Shown piece by piece: positions 24,142-32,722 of a DNA stretch of 64,000 nucleotides (position 1 is the first letter of the stretch; each line of letters begins with the position of its first letter). The stretch lies in contig NZ_FRBY01000005.1 in the NCBI RefSeq assembly GCF_900142735.1, forward strand, positions 372,001-436,000, given 5' to 3'. The position numbers and the translations under genes are program-made. The notes under the pieces are model-generated. The model worked only from the letters and a program-made list of their open reading frames with translations. It made no database searches and was not told where the DNA came from. Source of the stretch: Flavobacterium saccharophilum. Its GTDB lineage: Bacteria; Bacteroidota; Bacteroidia; Flavobacteriales; Flavobacteriaceae.

Positions 24142-24375
24142 CGAAAAAAGAAATGGCTTGAAAATCCTGAAAAAGATTGTGAAAAGTTTAACGAGCCATG
24201 ATTTTCACAAGTCTTTACAATTCAGAACTTTAAAAACACCTAATTATTTAAAATCGTTTAAAATTAAGCTTAAAAAACTACACGCTCTGCTTTTACGTAA
24301 ATAAAAAAAAGTTAAAACATACTTAAAAAAATCTCAATTGTAAATTAACCGACATTTCTAAACTAACTCTCGTCG

Positions 24376-24383
24376 TACCTTTG
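24376..24383 (+). promoter_or_regulatory. -7 promoter element of msrB-msrA
   Basis: TACCTTTG, 29 bases before the msrB ATG. No -33 TTG at the usual distance was found. Confidence 0.45.
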
Positions 24384-24412
24384 ACTTACAAAATTACAGC
24401 CTCTCAAAAATT

Positions 24413-24967
24413 ATGAATACAAGAACTAAATTTTTCAGCCTTTGCTTTTTAATTCCGCTTTTTATTTTGCAGGCATGCGGCCAATCAACAAAAAAGCAAA
24501 ACACAAAAACTATTGTTATGGAAAACAAAATCAATAAACCCGGAAATCCTTATTATTCAAATACTGATACAACTGTACTACATGTAAGCAATACAGATTG
24601 GAAAAAAGTACTACCGGAAGATGTTTATGCCGTAATGCGTGAGGCCGATACTGAAAGACCTTTTACAGGAAAATATTGGAATACCGATGAAAAAGGAACT
24701 TACTATTGTGCATCGTGCGGAAACAAGCTTTTTAGATCTGGAGCCAAATTTTCCAGTAGCTGCGGATGGCCAAGCTTTTTTGAACAAGACAATAAAAAGA
24801 GCGTGGTTTACAAAGAAGATAATTCACTTGGAATGGAAAGAATTGAAGCTTTATGCGGACGCTGTGGTGGGCATTTAGGCCATTTATTTGATGATGGACC
24901 CGAACCAACCGGAAAACGCTATTGCATGAACTCAATTGCCCTGGACTTTATTCCTGATAACAAATAA
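24413..24967 (+). CDS. msrB: Peptide-methionine (R)-S-oxide reductase, lipoprotein form
   Basis: A 184-residue MsrB that reduces the R form of methionine sulphoxide in proteins. The N-terminus MNTRTKFFSLCFLIPLFILQAC is a lipoprotein signal (Cys22), so the enzyme acts in the periplasm, membrane-anchored. Zinc-binding CxxC pairs are YYCASCGNK and LCGRCGGHLGH; the catalytic Cys is in RYCMNSIAL. It is followed 7 bases later by an exported msrA, forming a two-gene repair unit for envelope proteins. The electron donor is not evident here. Confidence 0.95.
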   Translation: MNTRTKFFSLCFLIPLFILQACGQSTKKQNTKTIVMENKINKPGNPYYSNTDTTVLHVSNTDWKKVLPEDVYAVMREADTERPFTGKYWNTDEKGTYYCASCGNKLFRSGAKFSSSCGWPSFFEQDNKKSVVYKEDNSLGMERIEALCGRCGGHLGHLFDDGPEPTGKRYCMNSIALDFIPDNK

Positions 24968-24974
24968 CACGAAA

Positions 24975-25583
24975 ATGAAAAATACGATTCTAATTTGCCT
25001 ATTTGCTTTATCCTTAAACGGATTTTCTCAAACTAAAAAGTCCTCAAACCTAGAAACGATCACACTTGGCGGCGGATGTTACTGGTGTGTTGAAGCGGTT
25101 TACGAAGATCTAAACGGAGTAAAATCTGTTGTTTCCGGTTTCTCCGGAGGAAATGTTGCTGATCCTACTTACGAAGAAGTTTGCACTGGCGAAACTGGTC
25201 ATGCTGAAGTCGTTCAGATTACATACGATAAAAACGTAACCGATATCAATGAAATTTTCAAGGTATTCTTTACGGTTCACGATCCGACAACTTTAAACCG
25301 TCAGGGTGCCGATGTTGGAACACAATATCGATCTGTAATTTTTTATAAAAACGACGCACAAAAAAAAGCAGCTCAAAGTATTATTGCCGAACTTAATAAA
25401 GCAAAAGTCTACAGCAGCCCGATTGTGACAAAAGTAGAACCTTTTAAAAAGTTTTATAAAGCCGAAGATTATCATCAGAATTATTATGCAAACAACAAAA
25501 ATCAGCCGTATTGCAAAATGGTAATTCAGCCGAAAATAGAGAAATTTGAGAAAGTGTTTAAAGACAAACTCAAAAAGAAATAA
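24975..25583 (+). CDS. msrA: Peptide-methionine (S)-S-oxide reductase, exported
   Basis: A 202-residue MsrA for the S form of methionine sulphoxide. Signal peptide MKNTILICLFALSLNGFSQ; catalytic Cys in GGGCYWCVEAVYEDLNGV; substrate-site block GTQYRSVIFYKND; and the family end motif HQNYYANNKNQPYC with a resolving Cys. The open frame starts at 24936 inside msrB, but only the ATG at 24975 gives a clean signal peptide. It ends in a terminator shared with the facing META lipoprotein gene. Confidence 0.95.
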   Translation: MKNTILICLFALSLNGFSQTKKSSNLETITLGGGCYWCVEAVYEDLNGVKSVVSGFSGGNVADPTYEEVCTGETGHAEVVQITYDKNVTDINEIFKVFFTVHDPTTLNRQGADVGTQYRSVIFYKNDAQKKAAQSIIAELNKAKVYSSPIVTKVEPFKKFYKAEDYHQNYYANNKNQPYCKMVIQPKIEKFEKVFKDKLKKK

Positions 25584-25594
25584 AAACTCATAAA

Positions 25595-25626
25595 AAAAGG
25601 AAAATGAAGTAACTCATTTCCCTTTT
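25595..25626. terminator. Bidirectional terminator between msrA and the META lipoprotein gene
   Basis: AAAAGG-A-AAATGA (25595-25607) pairs with TCATTT-C-CCTTTT (25614-25626) with one A-C mismatch and a 6-base loop; T-rich on both sides. Confidence 0.7.
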
Positions 25627-25645
25627 CTTTTATGTCCATTTAAAA

Positions 25646-26083
25646 CTATTGTTTAGCCACTTTTTTAAATCTCATCATTGGCACATCGCCCTCGATCAAA
25701 TTTAACTTTCCGTCTTTATCAATAGCATAACTTGTTATTTTTTTCATTTGCTGCAAAAACTGTTGTTCTCCTCCCCCTTCACAAAACATCATCGTTGCTG
25801 GCCCTGGTTCTCCAAAAGTTAAAGATTTTCCATTTAGAGTGTAAGGTGCGCTGTATCCGTTGCATCCATTATTACCATAAACTTTTGTTTCTTTCTGATC
25901 AAAAGTAATTTGTGGTTTTTTATTTGGATACAATCCTTCAAAAGCAATTCTTGGTCCTGAAATGTATTCTAATTCCCAGGTTGTATCATAAATATTGGCG
26001 GTGCTTTTGGCTTCTTTTGATGCCATACATGAAGTAAGTAATAAGGTTAAAACTGAAACGACTGCAATTGTATATTTTTTCAT
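25646..26083 (-). CDS. META-domain (HslJ-like) lipoprotein
   Basis: A 145-residue lipoprotein: signal MKKYTIAVVSVLTLLLTSC, then a META domain at about 34-140 with the family hallmarks TTWELEYISG, YGNNGCNGYSAPYTLNG, TMMFCEG and the closing PMMRFKKV. The related E. coli HslJ is heat-inducible and linked to novobiocin resistance; the molecular role is unknown. The two Cys in the domain could form a disulphide. Monocistronic and convergent with msrBA. Confidence 0.85.
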   Translation of the reverse strand: MKKYTIAVVSVLTLLLTSCMASKEAKSTANIYDTTWELEYISGPRIAFEGLYPNKKPQITFDQKETKVYGNNGCNGYSAPYTLNGKSLTFGEPGPATMMFCEGGGEQQFLQQMKKITSYAIDKDGKLNLIEGDVPMMRFKKVAKQ

Positions 26084-26345
26084 AAAATTTACTTTTTAAG
26101 ATTAAAATTGTTTTACAAAATATTCTCTTCTCAATATTCGTGCCTGACCGCAAGTTTTATTAATATTAAATATTTAATAAAAGGCCCAAGATTTCATTAT
26201 TAAATTCCAATTTCTGATTTCTAAGTTACGTCATTTTACTTAAAAAACTATAAACCAAACATTTAAATAAAAACATACGATTGCATTTTTTTTGTAATTT
26301 GCGATGATCAAAAAACTAAAATCATCAATAAAAAACCAAAACAAA

Positions 26346-27755
26346 ATGAAGCAATTTCTTTTATTGTTTACTTTATTACTTAGTGCGATACATATTCAGG
26401 CACAAGAAAACCTTCCAACAGATTATCTTTCAAAAGAATTTCACAAAGGCCGACGCGAAGCTTTTAGAAATTTAATGCCTGCTAATTCGGTTGCCGTCGT
26501 TTTTTCCTATCCGGAAAGAGTTTTCTCAAAAGACGTTAACTACAATTACCATCAAAATCCTGATATGTATTATTTAACTGGCTACAAAGAACCAGATGGC
26601 GTTTTACTAATTTTTAAAGAAAATCAGGGAACTGGCGAAACTTACAACGAAGTACTTTTTGTAAGAGAAAAAAATGCTGCCAGAGAAATGTGGACAGGAA
26701 GACGTTTAGGAGTTGAAGGTGCTAAATCTAAATTAGGATTTTCAAAAGCCTATAATGGTTCTGATTTTAATGCCTTTGCTATTGACTTCAAAAAATTTGA
26801 TGAAATTATTTTTGACGAATCATCACCTGGAATTCAAGACAATACCTACGATCCTGCAGATTTATTTAATCTAATTCAGATTTTCAAAACAAAAGCCGGT
26901 ATTGTAAGTGAAGATAAAGCTTCAGCAAAAACTTTTACAAAAATTACCAACTCCCTACGAGAAATCAAAACTCCTGAAGAAATGGAATTAATGCGCAAAA
27001 CCGTTAAACTTTCCTGTGTTGCCCACAACGAAGTTATGAAAGCGGTTGGCCCGGATATGAGCGAAAATGAAGCTGATGGAATTCATGCTTACATTCACAA
27101 AAAATATGGTGCCGAAGGCGAAGGTTATCCACCAATTGTAGGTGTTGGCGCAAATGGCTGTATTTTGCATTATGGCGAAAACAACAGTACAAAAATGGAC
27201 AATCAATTATTATTAATGGATGTTGGTTCTGAATACCATGGTTATTCTGCAGACGTAACGAGAACAGTTCCTGCAAATGGCAAGTTTTCTGAAGAACAAA
27301 AAGCCATTTATCAATTGGTTTATGATGCTCAGGAAGAAGTTTTTAAAATCTGTAAAGAAGGAACTCCTTTTCAGGATTTAAATAAAAAATCAAAAGAAGT
27401 AATTGCTGCCGGATTAATAAAATTAGGAATCATTACAGATCCTAAAGACGTCAGACTTTATTACCCGCATGGCTGCTCCCATTTTCTTGGTTTAGATGTT
27501 CATGACAAAGGAAATTATGGAGGAAACTTAAAAGAAAATATGGTTTTTACTGTTGAGCCAGGAATTTACATTCCGGCAAATAGTAAATGTGATAAAAAGT
27601 GGTGGAACATTGGTGTTCGTATCGAAGATGATATCGCGATTACAAAAGATTCCTATGAAAATCTATCAGCAGAATCACCAAGAAAATGGGAAGATGTCGA
27701 AAAAATGGCAGCACAAAAAAGTACTTTCAATGACATGAAATTCCCTAAAATATAA
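26346..27755 (+). CDS. Exported Xaa-Pro aminopeptidase (aminopeptidase P)
   Basis: A 469-residue M24 metallopeptidase that removes N-terminal residues preceding proline. Signal MKQFLLLFTLLLSAIHIQAQ makes it periplasmic. An N-terminal creatinase-like domain (about 20-190, with YLTGYKEPDGVLL) precedes the pita-bread domain. Metal ligands: Asp in MDVGSEY and in YSADVTRTVP, His in HGCSHFLGLDVHD, Glu in VEPGIYIP and Glu in GVRIEDDI. The frame begins at 26304, but that ATG is almost on top of a TAATTTG promoter-like element (26295-26301), and only the 26346 start yields the signal peptide. The next gene follows 27 bases later. Confidence 0.92.
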   Translation: MKQFLLLFTLLLSAIHIQAQENLPTDYLSKEFHKGRREAFRNLMPANSVAVVFSYPERVFSKDVNYNYHQNPDMYYLTGYKEPDGVLLIFKENQGTGETYNEVLFVREKNAAREMWTGRRLGVEGAKSKLGFSKAYNGSDFNAFAIDFKKFDEIIFDESSPGIQDNTYDPADLFNLIQIFKTKAGIVSEDKASAKTFTKITNSLREIKTPEEMELMRKTVKLSCVAHNEVMKAVGPDMSENEADGIHAYIHKKYGAEGEGYPPIVGVGANGCILHYGENNSTKMDNQLLLMDVGSEYHGYSADVTRTVPANGKFSEEQKAIYQLVYDAQEEVFKICKEGTPFQDLNKKSKEVIAAGLIKLGIITDPKDVRLYYPHGCSHFLGLDVHDKGNYGGNLKENMVFTVEPGIYIPANSKCDKKWWNIGVRIEDDIAITKDSYENLSAESPRKWEDVEKMAAQKSTFNDMKFPKI

Positions 27756-27782
27756 AAAGCAAAAAAGTATTCAAAACCAAAA

Positions 27783-28445
27783 ATGAAATCCAAAAAAAAC
27801 ATTATAACAAGCAAGTATTTCTTATTGTTTCTACTATTTTTCAGCATTATTTTTACATCACATTCGCAAAAACAAAAATGCACGATTTACTTTGATGACA
27901 ATACATCTATAACCGGCTTAGGAAAAATTAAAGGTGATAATTTTATCAAATTCAAATTGGATGATGAAGCAAAAAGCACCGATTATGATCCTATGATAAT
28001 TGATCGAATTGTAATAGAAAATGATGGTGTTTTACAGGTTTATAAATACAAAAAGCAAAAAGACGGATTTCCTTTTTGGTTAAAAGTCATTACAGAGGGA
28101 AAAGTAAGTTTATATAAAAATGAATTTTCGGGCCATAATTTTGGTCCGACGATGTCAAATAATGGTTTTAATGGTTTTTCAGGAATGAATATGGTTTCCA
28201 ATTCTGTAACGATTTATTATATTGCACATGGAGAGGAATTTGAAGTTTCAATAATTACTTCACTGGGAAGTTTGAGCAAAAATTTCAAAAAAACAGCTTC
28301 AGAATACTTTAAAGATTGTCCGGTTCTGGTTGAAAAGATAAACAACAAAGAATACAAAAAAGATGATATTTATGAAGTTGTAAAATTCTATAATTTAAAC
28401 TGTAATACTGAAAACACAACCACCGAAATACAATCTGAAAACTAA
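27783..28445 (+). CDS. Exported protein of unknown function
   Basis: A 220-residue protein with a long signal sequence (hydrophobic YFLLFLLFFSIIFTSHSQ). No family recognised. The mature part begins with a beta segment (KCTIYFDDNTSITGLGKIKG), has a Gly/Asn/Met-rich loop near 135 (GPTMSNNGFNGFSGMNM), then YYIAHGEEFEVSII and a helical part with KKTASEYFKDCP. The general plan resembles the protein at 4038-4748. It follows the aminopeptidase gene by 27 bases and may be cotranscribed with it. Confidence 0.6.
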   Translation: MKSKKNIITSKYFLLFLLFFSIIFTSHSQKQKCTIYFDDNTSITGLGKIKGDNFIKFKLDDEAKSTDYDPMIIDRIVIENDGVLQVYKYKKQKDGFPFWLKVITEGKVSLYKNEFSGHNFGPTMSNNGFNGFSGMNMVSNSVTIYYIAHGEEFEVSIITSLGSLSKNFKKTASEYFKDCPVLVEKINNKEYKKDDIYEVVKFYNLNCNTENTTTEIQSEN

Positions 28446-28517
28446 AACTCTTTAATGAGGGCGTTTCAAACTGTAAATTATATTTTACCGTACTTTGTAC
28501 CCTCAAAATTTTAAAAA

Positions 28518-29477
28518 ATGAAAGCACTTACCTTCTCTACTTTTGGAGATTCAGATGTTTTAGAATACATCGAAATTCCAAATCCGCAATTAAAAAGCGA
28601 TGAGATTTTAGTCGAAATGAAAGCCATCGGATTAAATTTTGCCGATGTTTACAGACGAAAGGGAAATTACCACTTAAAAGGAAATCCGCCTTTTATTGCC
28701 GGTTATGAAGGTGCTGGAATCGTAGTTGATGCCAATAATCATTCCGAATACAAAATTGGTGATCGTGTGGCTTTCGCCGATGTTCCTTTCGCCAATGCAG
28801 AGTTGGTTACCGTAAATATAAATCACGTTTTACCGTTACCGGAAGCGATATCTTTTGAAACTGCAGCGTCAATTTTACTCCAAGGTTTAACCGCTCATTA
28901 TTTAGCAACAGACAGCCATAAAACTCAAAAAGGCGAAACCGTTTTAATTCATGCCGTTGCCGGTGGAGTCGGTCAGACACTAACTCAAATCAGCAAGCTT
29001 TTAGGCGCCAATGTAATTGGTTTAACCTCATCATCAGAAAAAGCAAAAGTAGCTTTTGAGCAAGGCGCAGATCATGTTTTTCTTTATAATGACGATTGGA
29101 AATCGCAAGTTTTCAAAATAGCACCAAAAGGTGTTGATGTTGCTTACGACAGCATCGGAAGTACCTTAATGGAAAGTTTCGAAGTCACCAAAGAATGCGG
29201 ACAAGTCGTTTTCTTCGGAATGGCGGGCGGCGATCCGGCACCTGTAGATCCAAGAATGCTGATGGACGGTTCTAAAACTTTAACAGGCGGCGATTTATGG
29301 AGCTATTTAAACTCCAAAGAAGAAAGAATCAAAAGGGCCAATCAATTATTCAATTGGATTATTGAAGGAAAAATTACACTTTCAACACCAACATCTTTCA
29401 AATTATCCGAAGGAAAATTGGCTCATGATTATCTAGAAAGCCGAAAAAGTACCGGAAAAATAATTCTGATTCCGTAA
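28518..29477 (+). CDS. Quinone oxidoreductase, zinc-free MDR family
   Basis: A 319-residue NADPH-dependent quinone or enone reductase of the medium-chain reductase family. N-terminal GroES-like domain with GLNFADVYRRKGNY and GYEGAGIVVDA; cofactor domain with the AVAGGVGQTLTQIS Rossmann motif and GLTSSSEKAKVA; C-terminal LAHDYLESRKSTGKIILIP. It lacks the zinc-binding cysteines of alcohol dehydrogenases. Probably monocistronic; a TACTTTG promoter-like element at 28491-28497 is 20 bases upstream. Physiological substrate unknown. Confidence 0.9.
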   Translation: MKALTFSTFGDSDVLEYIEIPNPQLKSDEILVEMKAIGLNFADVYRRKGNYHLKGNPPFIAGYEGAGIVVDANNHSEYKIGDRVAFADVPFANAELVTVNINHVLPLPEAISFETAASILLQGLTAHYLATDSHKTQKGETVLIHAVAGGVGQTLTQISKLLGANVIGLTSSSEKAKVAFEQGADHVFLYNDDWKSQVFKIAPKGVDVAYDSIGSTLMESFEVTKECGQVVFFGMAGGDPAPVDPRMLMDGSKTLTGGDLWSYLNSKEERIKRANQLFNWIIEGKITLSTPTSFKLSEGKLAHDYLESRKSTGKIILIP

Positions 29478-29487
29478 ATAATAATCT

Positions 29488-29600
29488 GGGCGTGCCACCA
29501 ATATAAAAAGGGGCTGACTATAGCATCGCTTAGTCGCCCCTTTTTATATTGGTGTCGGGCTATCCGGGCTACTTCGGTAGCTTCCTCCTATCCCTCACGC
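29488..29600. repeat. Composite palindromic element with internal hairpins
   Basis: The ends are short complements (GCGTG at 29490-29494, CACGC at 29596-29600). Inside are an 18-bp perfect stem (29497-29514 with 29536-29553, extended by GACTA/TAGTC) and a second hairpin, GCTAC-TTCG-GTAGC at 29568-29582, with a UUCG-type tetraloop. The first hairpin, with its GGGGC/GCCCC core and A/T-rich base, could also end transcription of the quinone oxidoreductase gene. I recall similar GGGCGTGCC...CGGGCTATCCG...CACGC elements scattered in Flavobacterium and relatives, but cannot verify the family. Confidence 0.65.
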
Positions 29601-29612
29601 AAAAAAAATCTC

Positions 29613-30707
29613 TTATAGTTGATTAATCTCAATCTTGGTCAATTCAGACAATTCTAAGATTCTGTCAACCTCATTTTTATTGGCAACAAAAAACAAATAA
29701 TTATCTCCCTGTGTATCATATGTCATTAATTCAAGATCACGTTTTTCCAGAGCCGATTGAATATAGGGAAACAAGTCATGGCTGTAGGTTTCTTCAGGAT
29801 ATTCGAAATTCAAATCTTCACCTATCATTTCTGAAATAAAATATTCTGCATCTTCAGGATCAAATTTCCAATCGCTGTTCCAGCAATCTATGCTTTCAAA
29901 AAAACTCCAATGATTTTTAACAATCTTATGATATTCTTTTGCTTCTTTTTTAAAATTCTTCAAAAGCTTTTTAGCTTGTTTCTGAAGTAATTTTTCTTCA
30001 ACATTTCCTCTTGAAACCAGCTTGATAAATTCTTCAAAAGTTCCTTGGTTTATATCAACTTCTTCCGGTAATAAACTCTCTTGTGAGGGAAGCTGGATAC
30101 CTTCGGGTAATTCGATTTGCATATATTGGCAAATACCTTGCAGCACTCTTTCAAATTCTTTAAAACCTAATTTCTGAACATCATTTTTCGGATCCTTGAT
30201 ATCAATATATTCCGTATCAAGTATTCCTCCAACATAATCCAGAAAATAATTATTATTATACAAAATTCTAAAATCATTGGTTTCTAAACTATTGGTACAA
30301 CAAAAGAAAATGACGAAATTATGCAAAACATGTTTTAAATGTTTTTTCATTTCCGGAGTTGGCTGTGTGTAAAACTGAATATGAATATAATCGAATTCTA
30401 ATTCTGCCTGAATATCCTCTTCTGAAATAGCTCCAATATTGAGCTTTTTATACAATTCATTTAAAACTTCATACGCATTTTTTAATCCCGCTTTCTTAAT
30501 TCCGTTTTGCGCTTCTTCATTATTAAATGAATTTGGAAACGAATATAAATTCACCGAAACCGTATCATAGATTCCCTTTAGTTTAATCTCTAATCTATTC
30601 TCTTCATTATATAGATAAGAATAAATTGAATCAACAACATCAAAGGAAACAATCGATTTTGGATCGTTATTTCTACCGAATAAATTAGAAAAGAAATCTT
30701 TTATCAA
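29613..30707 (-). CDS. Hypothetical cytosolic protein
   Basis: A 364-residue protein without signal peptide or membrane segment. I do not recognise the family with confidence. It has an acidic, mixed alpha/beta N-terminal half (VSFDVVDSIYSYLYNEENRL, FDYIHIQFYTQPTPEMKKHL), a charged Lys/Glu-rich helical middle near 230-260 (EEKLLQKQAKKLLKNFKKEA), and a C-terminal part (IDCWNSDWKFDPEDAEYFI, DTQGDNYLFFVANKNEVDRI) that reminds me of immunity- or DUF6630-like domains. The FAD-dependent oxidoreductase gene ends 6 bases upstream on the same strand, so they are likely one transcript. Confidence 0.55.
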   Translation of the reverse strand: MIKDFFSNLFGRNNDPKSIVSFDVVDSIYSYLYNEENRLEIKLKGIYDTVSVNLYSFPNSFNNEEAQNGIKKAGLKNAYEVLNELYKKLNIGAISEEDIQAELEFDYIHIQFYTQPTPEMKKHLKHVLHNFVIFFCCTNSLETNDFRILYNNNYFLDYVGGILDTEYIDIKDPKNDVQKLGFKEFERVLQGICQYMQIELPEGIQLPSQESLLPEEVDINQGTFEEFIKLVSRGNVEEKLLQKQAKKLLKNFKKEAKEYHKIVKNHWSFFESIDCWNSDWKFDPEDAEYFISEMIGEDLNFEYPEETYSHDLFPYIQSALEKRDLELMTYDTQGDNYLFFVANKNEVDRILELSELTKIEINQL

Positions 30708-30713
30708 AATATA

Positions 30714-32273
30714 TTATTTTAAAGTTTCAGCAATCATTAATGCACATTTCTCGCCATCAATAGCAGCTGATATAATTCCGCCCGCGTAACCCGCTCCTTC
30801 TCCGCAAGGGTACAAACCTTTTATTTGTAAATGCTCATAAGTAATAGGATCTCTCGGAATTCTGACCGGTGACGACGTTCTGCTTTCCGGAGCGTGTAAA
30901 ATCGCTTCGTTAGTCAAATAACCACGCATCGATTTTCCAAATTCCTTAAAACCTTCACGCAAAATCTGCGATAGAAATCCAGGAAAAACCTGCCCCATTT
31001 CAACCGAAGTTGTTCCCGGAACATAAGATGTTTTCGGGATATCTGCCGAAACTTTATTTTGAGTAAAATCGATCATTCTTTGTGCAGGAACTTTCTGAGT
31101 TTCTCCCGCCAAATGCCATGCTTTTTGTTCAATACTTTTTTGGAATTCCATTCCGGCCAAAGCACCAAATTTCTCGAAAGGTTTAAAATCTTCCAATTTT
31201 AATTCGATTACAATTCCGGAATTTGCTGTTGCCTGATCACGTTTCGATGGCGACCAGCCGTTGGTAACCACTTCACCCGGACTTGTAGCGCAAGGTGCAA
31301 TTACACCACCTGGGCACATACAAAAAGAGTACATTCCACGACCGTTAACTTGTTTTACGATTGAATAGGGTGCTGGTGGTAAGTGCTCGCCACGATAATC
31401 ACAACTGTATTGAATACTGTCAATTAATTCCTGAGAATGTTCTGCACGAACTCCCAAAGCAAAAGGTTTTGCTTCTATAAAAATTTTCTTTTTATCTAAT
31501 AATTCAAAGATATCCCGCGCCGAGTGCCCCGTCGCTAATATTAATTTATTCGCCAGAATCTTGTCTCCGGTTTGCGTTATGATTCCTTCAACTTCATTAT
31601 TTTTTACTAAAATATCGGTCACTCTCGTATCAAACAAAACCTGACCACCAAATTCGATGATTTTGTTTCGGATATCTTCAATGATCTTAGGTAATTTGTT
31701 GGTTCCGATATGCGGATGCGCTTCTACCAAAATATCTTCAGAAGCTCCAAAAGCTACTAAAAGCTCTAAAATTCTGGTAACATCGCCACGCTTTTTTGAA
31801 CGTGTATATAATTTTCCATCAGAATATGTTCCTGCTCCACCTTCGCCAAAACAATAATTAGAATCTTCGTTCACCAAATGATCCACGTTGATTGCTTTTA
31901 AGTCACGTCGACGTCCTCGAACATCTTTCCCGCGTTCGATTACAATTGGCTTTAAGCCTAATTCAATTAATTGCAAGGCAGCAAAAAGTCCGGCCGGACC
32001 AGCTCCAACCACAATAACTTCCTGTGCAGAAGAAACGTCTTTATATGAAGGCAATTCGATTTTAGTTTCCTGAAAAGGTTCACCTTGCAAATAAATAATT
32101 ACTTTCAAATTAATTTTTATCGCTTTTTGACGCGCATCAATCGAACGTTTTAAAATAGAAATATGTTGAATTTCCTTAGGAGAAACCTTTATTTGTTTAG
32201 ACAAATAGTCTTTTAGCAACAATTCGTTTGCAGCTATTTCCGGAGTTACCTGAAGTAAAAGTTCTCTTGGCAT
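30714..32273 (-). CDS. FAD-dependent oxidoreductase, uncharacterised COG2509 type
   Basis: A 519-residue flavoprotein. A small N-terminal domain (about 1-90, LLLQVTPEIAANELLLKDYL) precedes the FAD dinucleotide-binding motif VVGAGPAGLFAALQL and the family block YCFGEGGAGTYSDGKLYTR; later come ATGHSARDIFELL, FCMCPGGVIAPCATSPGEVV with its cysteines, and the final FAD-binding GLYPCGEGAGYAGGIISAAIDG. Proteins of this type are widespread but their substrate is unknown. It heads a two-gene unit with the hypothetical gene downstream; a TATTTTTG -7 element lies at 32320-32327. Confidence 0.85.
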   Translation of the reverse strand: MPRELLLQVTPEIAANELLLKDYLSKQIKVSPKEIQHISILKRSIDARQKAIKINLKVIIYLQGEPFQETKIELPSYKDVSSAQEVIVVGAGPAGLFAALQLIELGLKPIVIERGKDVRGRRRDLKAINVDHLVNEDSNYCFGEGGAGTYSDGKLYTRSKKRGDVTRILELLVAFGASEDILVEAHPHIGTNKLPKIIEDIRNKIIEFGGQVLFDTRVTDILVKNNEVEGIITQTGDKILANKLILATGHSARDIFELLDKKKIFIEAKPFALGVRAEHSQELIDSIQYSCDYRGEHLPPAPYSIVKQVNGRGMYSFCMCPGGVIAPCATSPGEVVTNGWSPSKRDQATANSGIVIELKLEDFKPFEKFGALAGMEFQKSIEQKAWHLAGETQKVPAQRMIDFTQNKVSADIPKTSYVPGTTSVEMGQVFPGFLSQILREGFKEFGKSMRGYLTNEAILHAPESRTSSPVRIPRDPITYEHLQIKGLYPCGEGAGYAGGIISAAIDGEKCALMIAETLK

Positions 32274-32319
32274 TGTATTTTATTTTTCAATTAGCTTTTC
32301 TATCTATGAAAAGAACATG

Positions 32320-32327
32320 CAAAAATA
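32320..32327 (-). promoter_or_regulatory. -7 promoter element of the flavoprotein operon
   Basis: TATTTTTG on the minus strand, 46 bases before the ATG at 32273. Confidence 0.4.
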
Positions 32328-32354
32328 ACATTTTGAAATGACTTTGTATAATTA

Positions 32355-32500
32355 ACCGCAAAGTACGCTAAGATTTTTTAGAGGTATGTTTTTAAAAACA
32401 CAAAGTTCGCAAAGCTTTGTGTTAATCTAGCTTTGCGTCCCGAAGCTTCGGGATGTGGTTTCTATGCGTAAAGTAAAATTATCTTAGCGCACTTTGCGGT
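32355..32500. repeat. Dispersed palindromic element with 20-bp terminal arms
   Basis: Arms at 32355-32374 and 32481-32500 are complementary at 19 of 20 positions (outer sequence ACCGCAAAGT). The interior holds a stem AACACAAAG/CTTTGTGTT (32397-32405, 32415-32423), a perfect palindrome CCCGAAGCTTCGGG (32439-32452), and a 26-base block at 32394-32419 shared with the element at 20660-20795. Non-coding. Confidence 0.7.
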
Positions 32501-32684
32501 TCATTATCTAGCAACTTTTCTCTTCTTCCTAAAATCTTTACCATTTATTTTTAGCCATAGATTATTTAGGTTAAAAAGATTTCTTTTAAAGAACAATTAA
32601 GCGCACTGCAGTGCATCTCTAAAAAAAAAACTCAGAACCTTAGCATCTCAGAACCTTAGAACCTTTTTTTCAAAATAGACTTTG
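32501..32684. repeat. Gap with short GAACCTTAG repeats and a GCACTGCAGTGC palindrome
   Basis: A perfect 12-base palindrome (32603-32614) is followed by two copies of CTCAGAACCTTAG (32631-32643 and 32648-32660) and similar CCTTT units running to the promoter of the next gene. No ORF or RNA gene recognised. Confidence 0.45.
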
Positions 32685-32692
32685 TACCTTTG
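32685..32692 (+). promoter_or_regulatory. -7 promoter element of the 79-residue protein gene
   Basis: TACCTTTG, 30 bases before the ATG at 32723. Confidence 0.4.
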
Positions 32693-32722
32693 CAACTCTA
32701 AACCTTTGCACCTTAAAAAATA

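Noticed and set aside
24116..24304. 62-codon plus-strand ORF upstream of msrB
   Set aside because: It overlaps the idi start and promoter on the other strand and has Lys/Leu-rich composition typical of translated AT-rich DNA.
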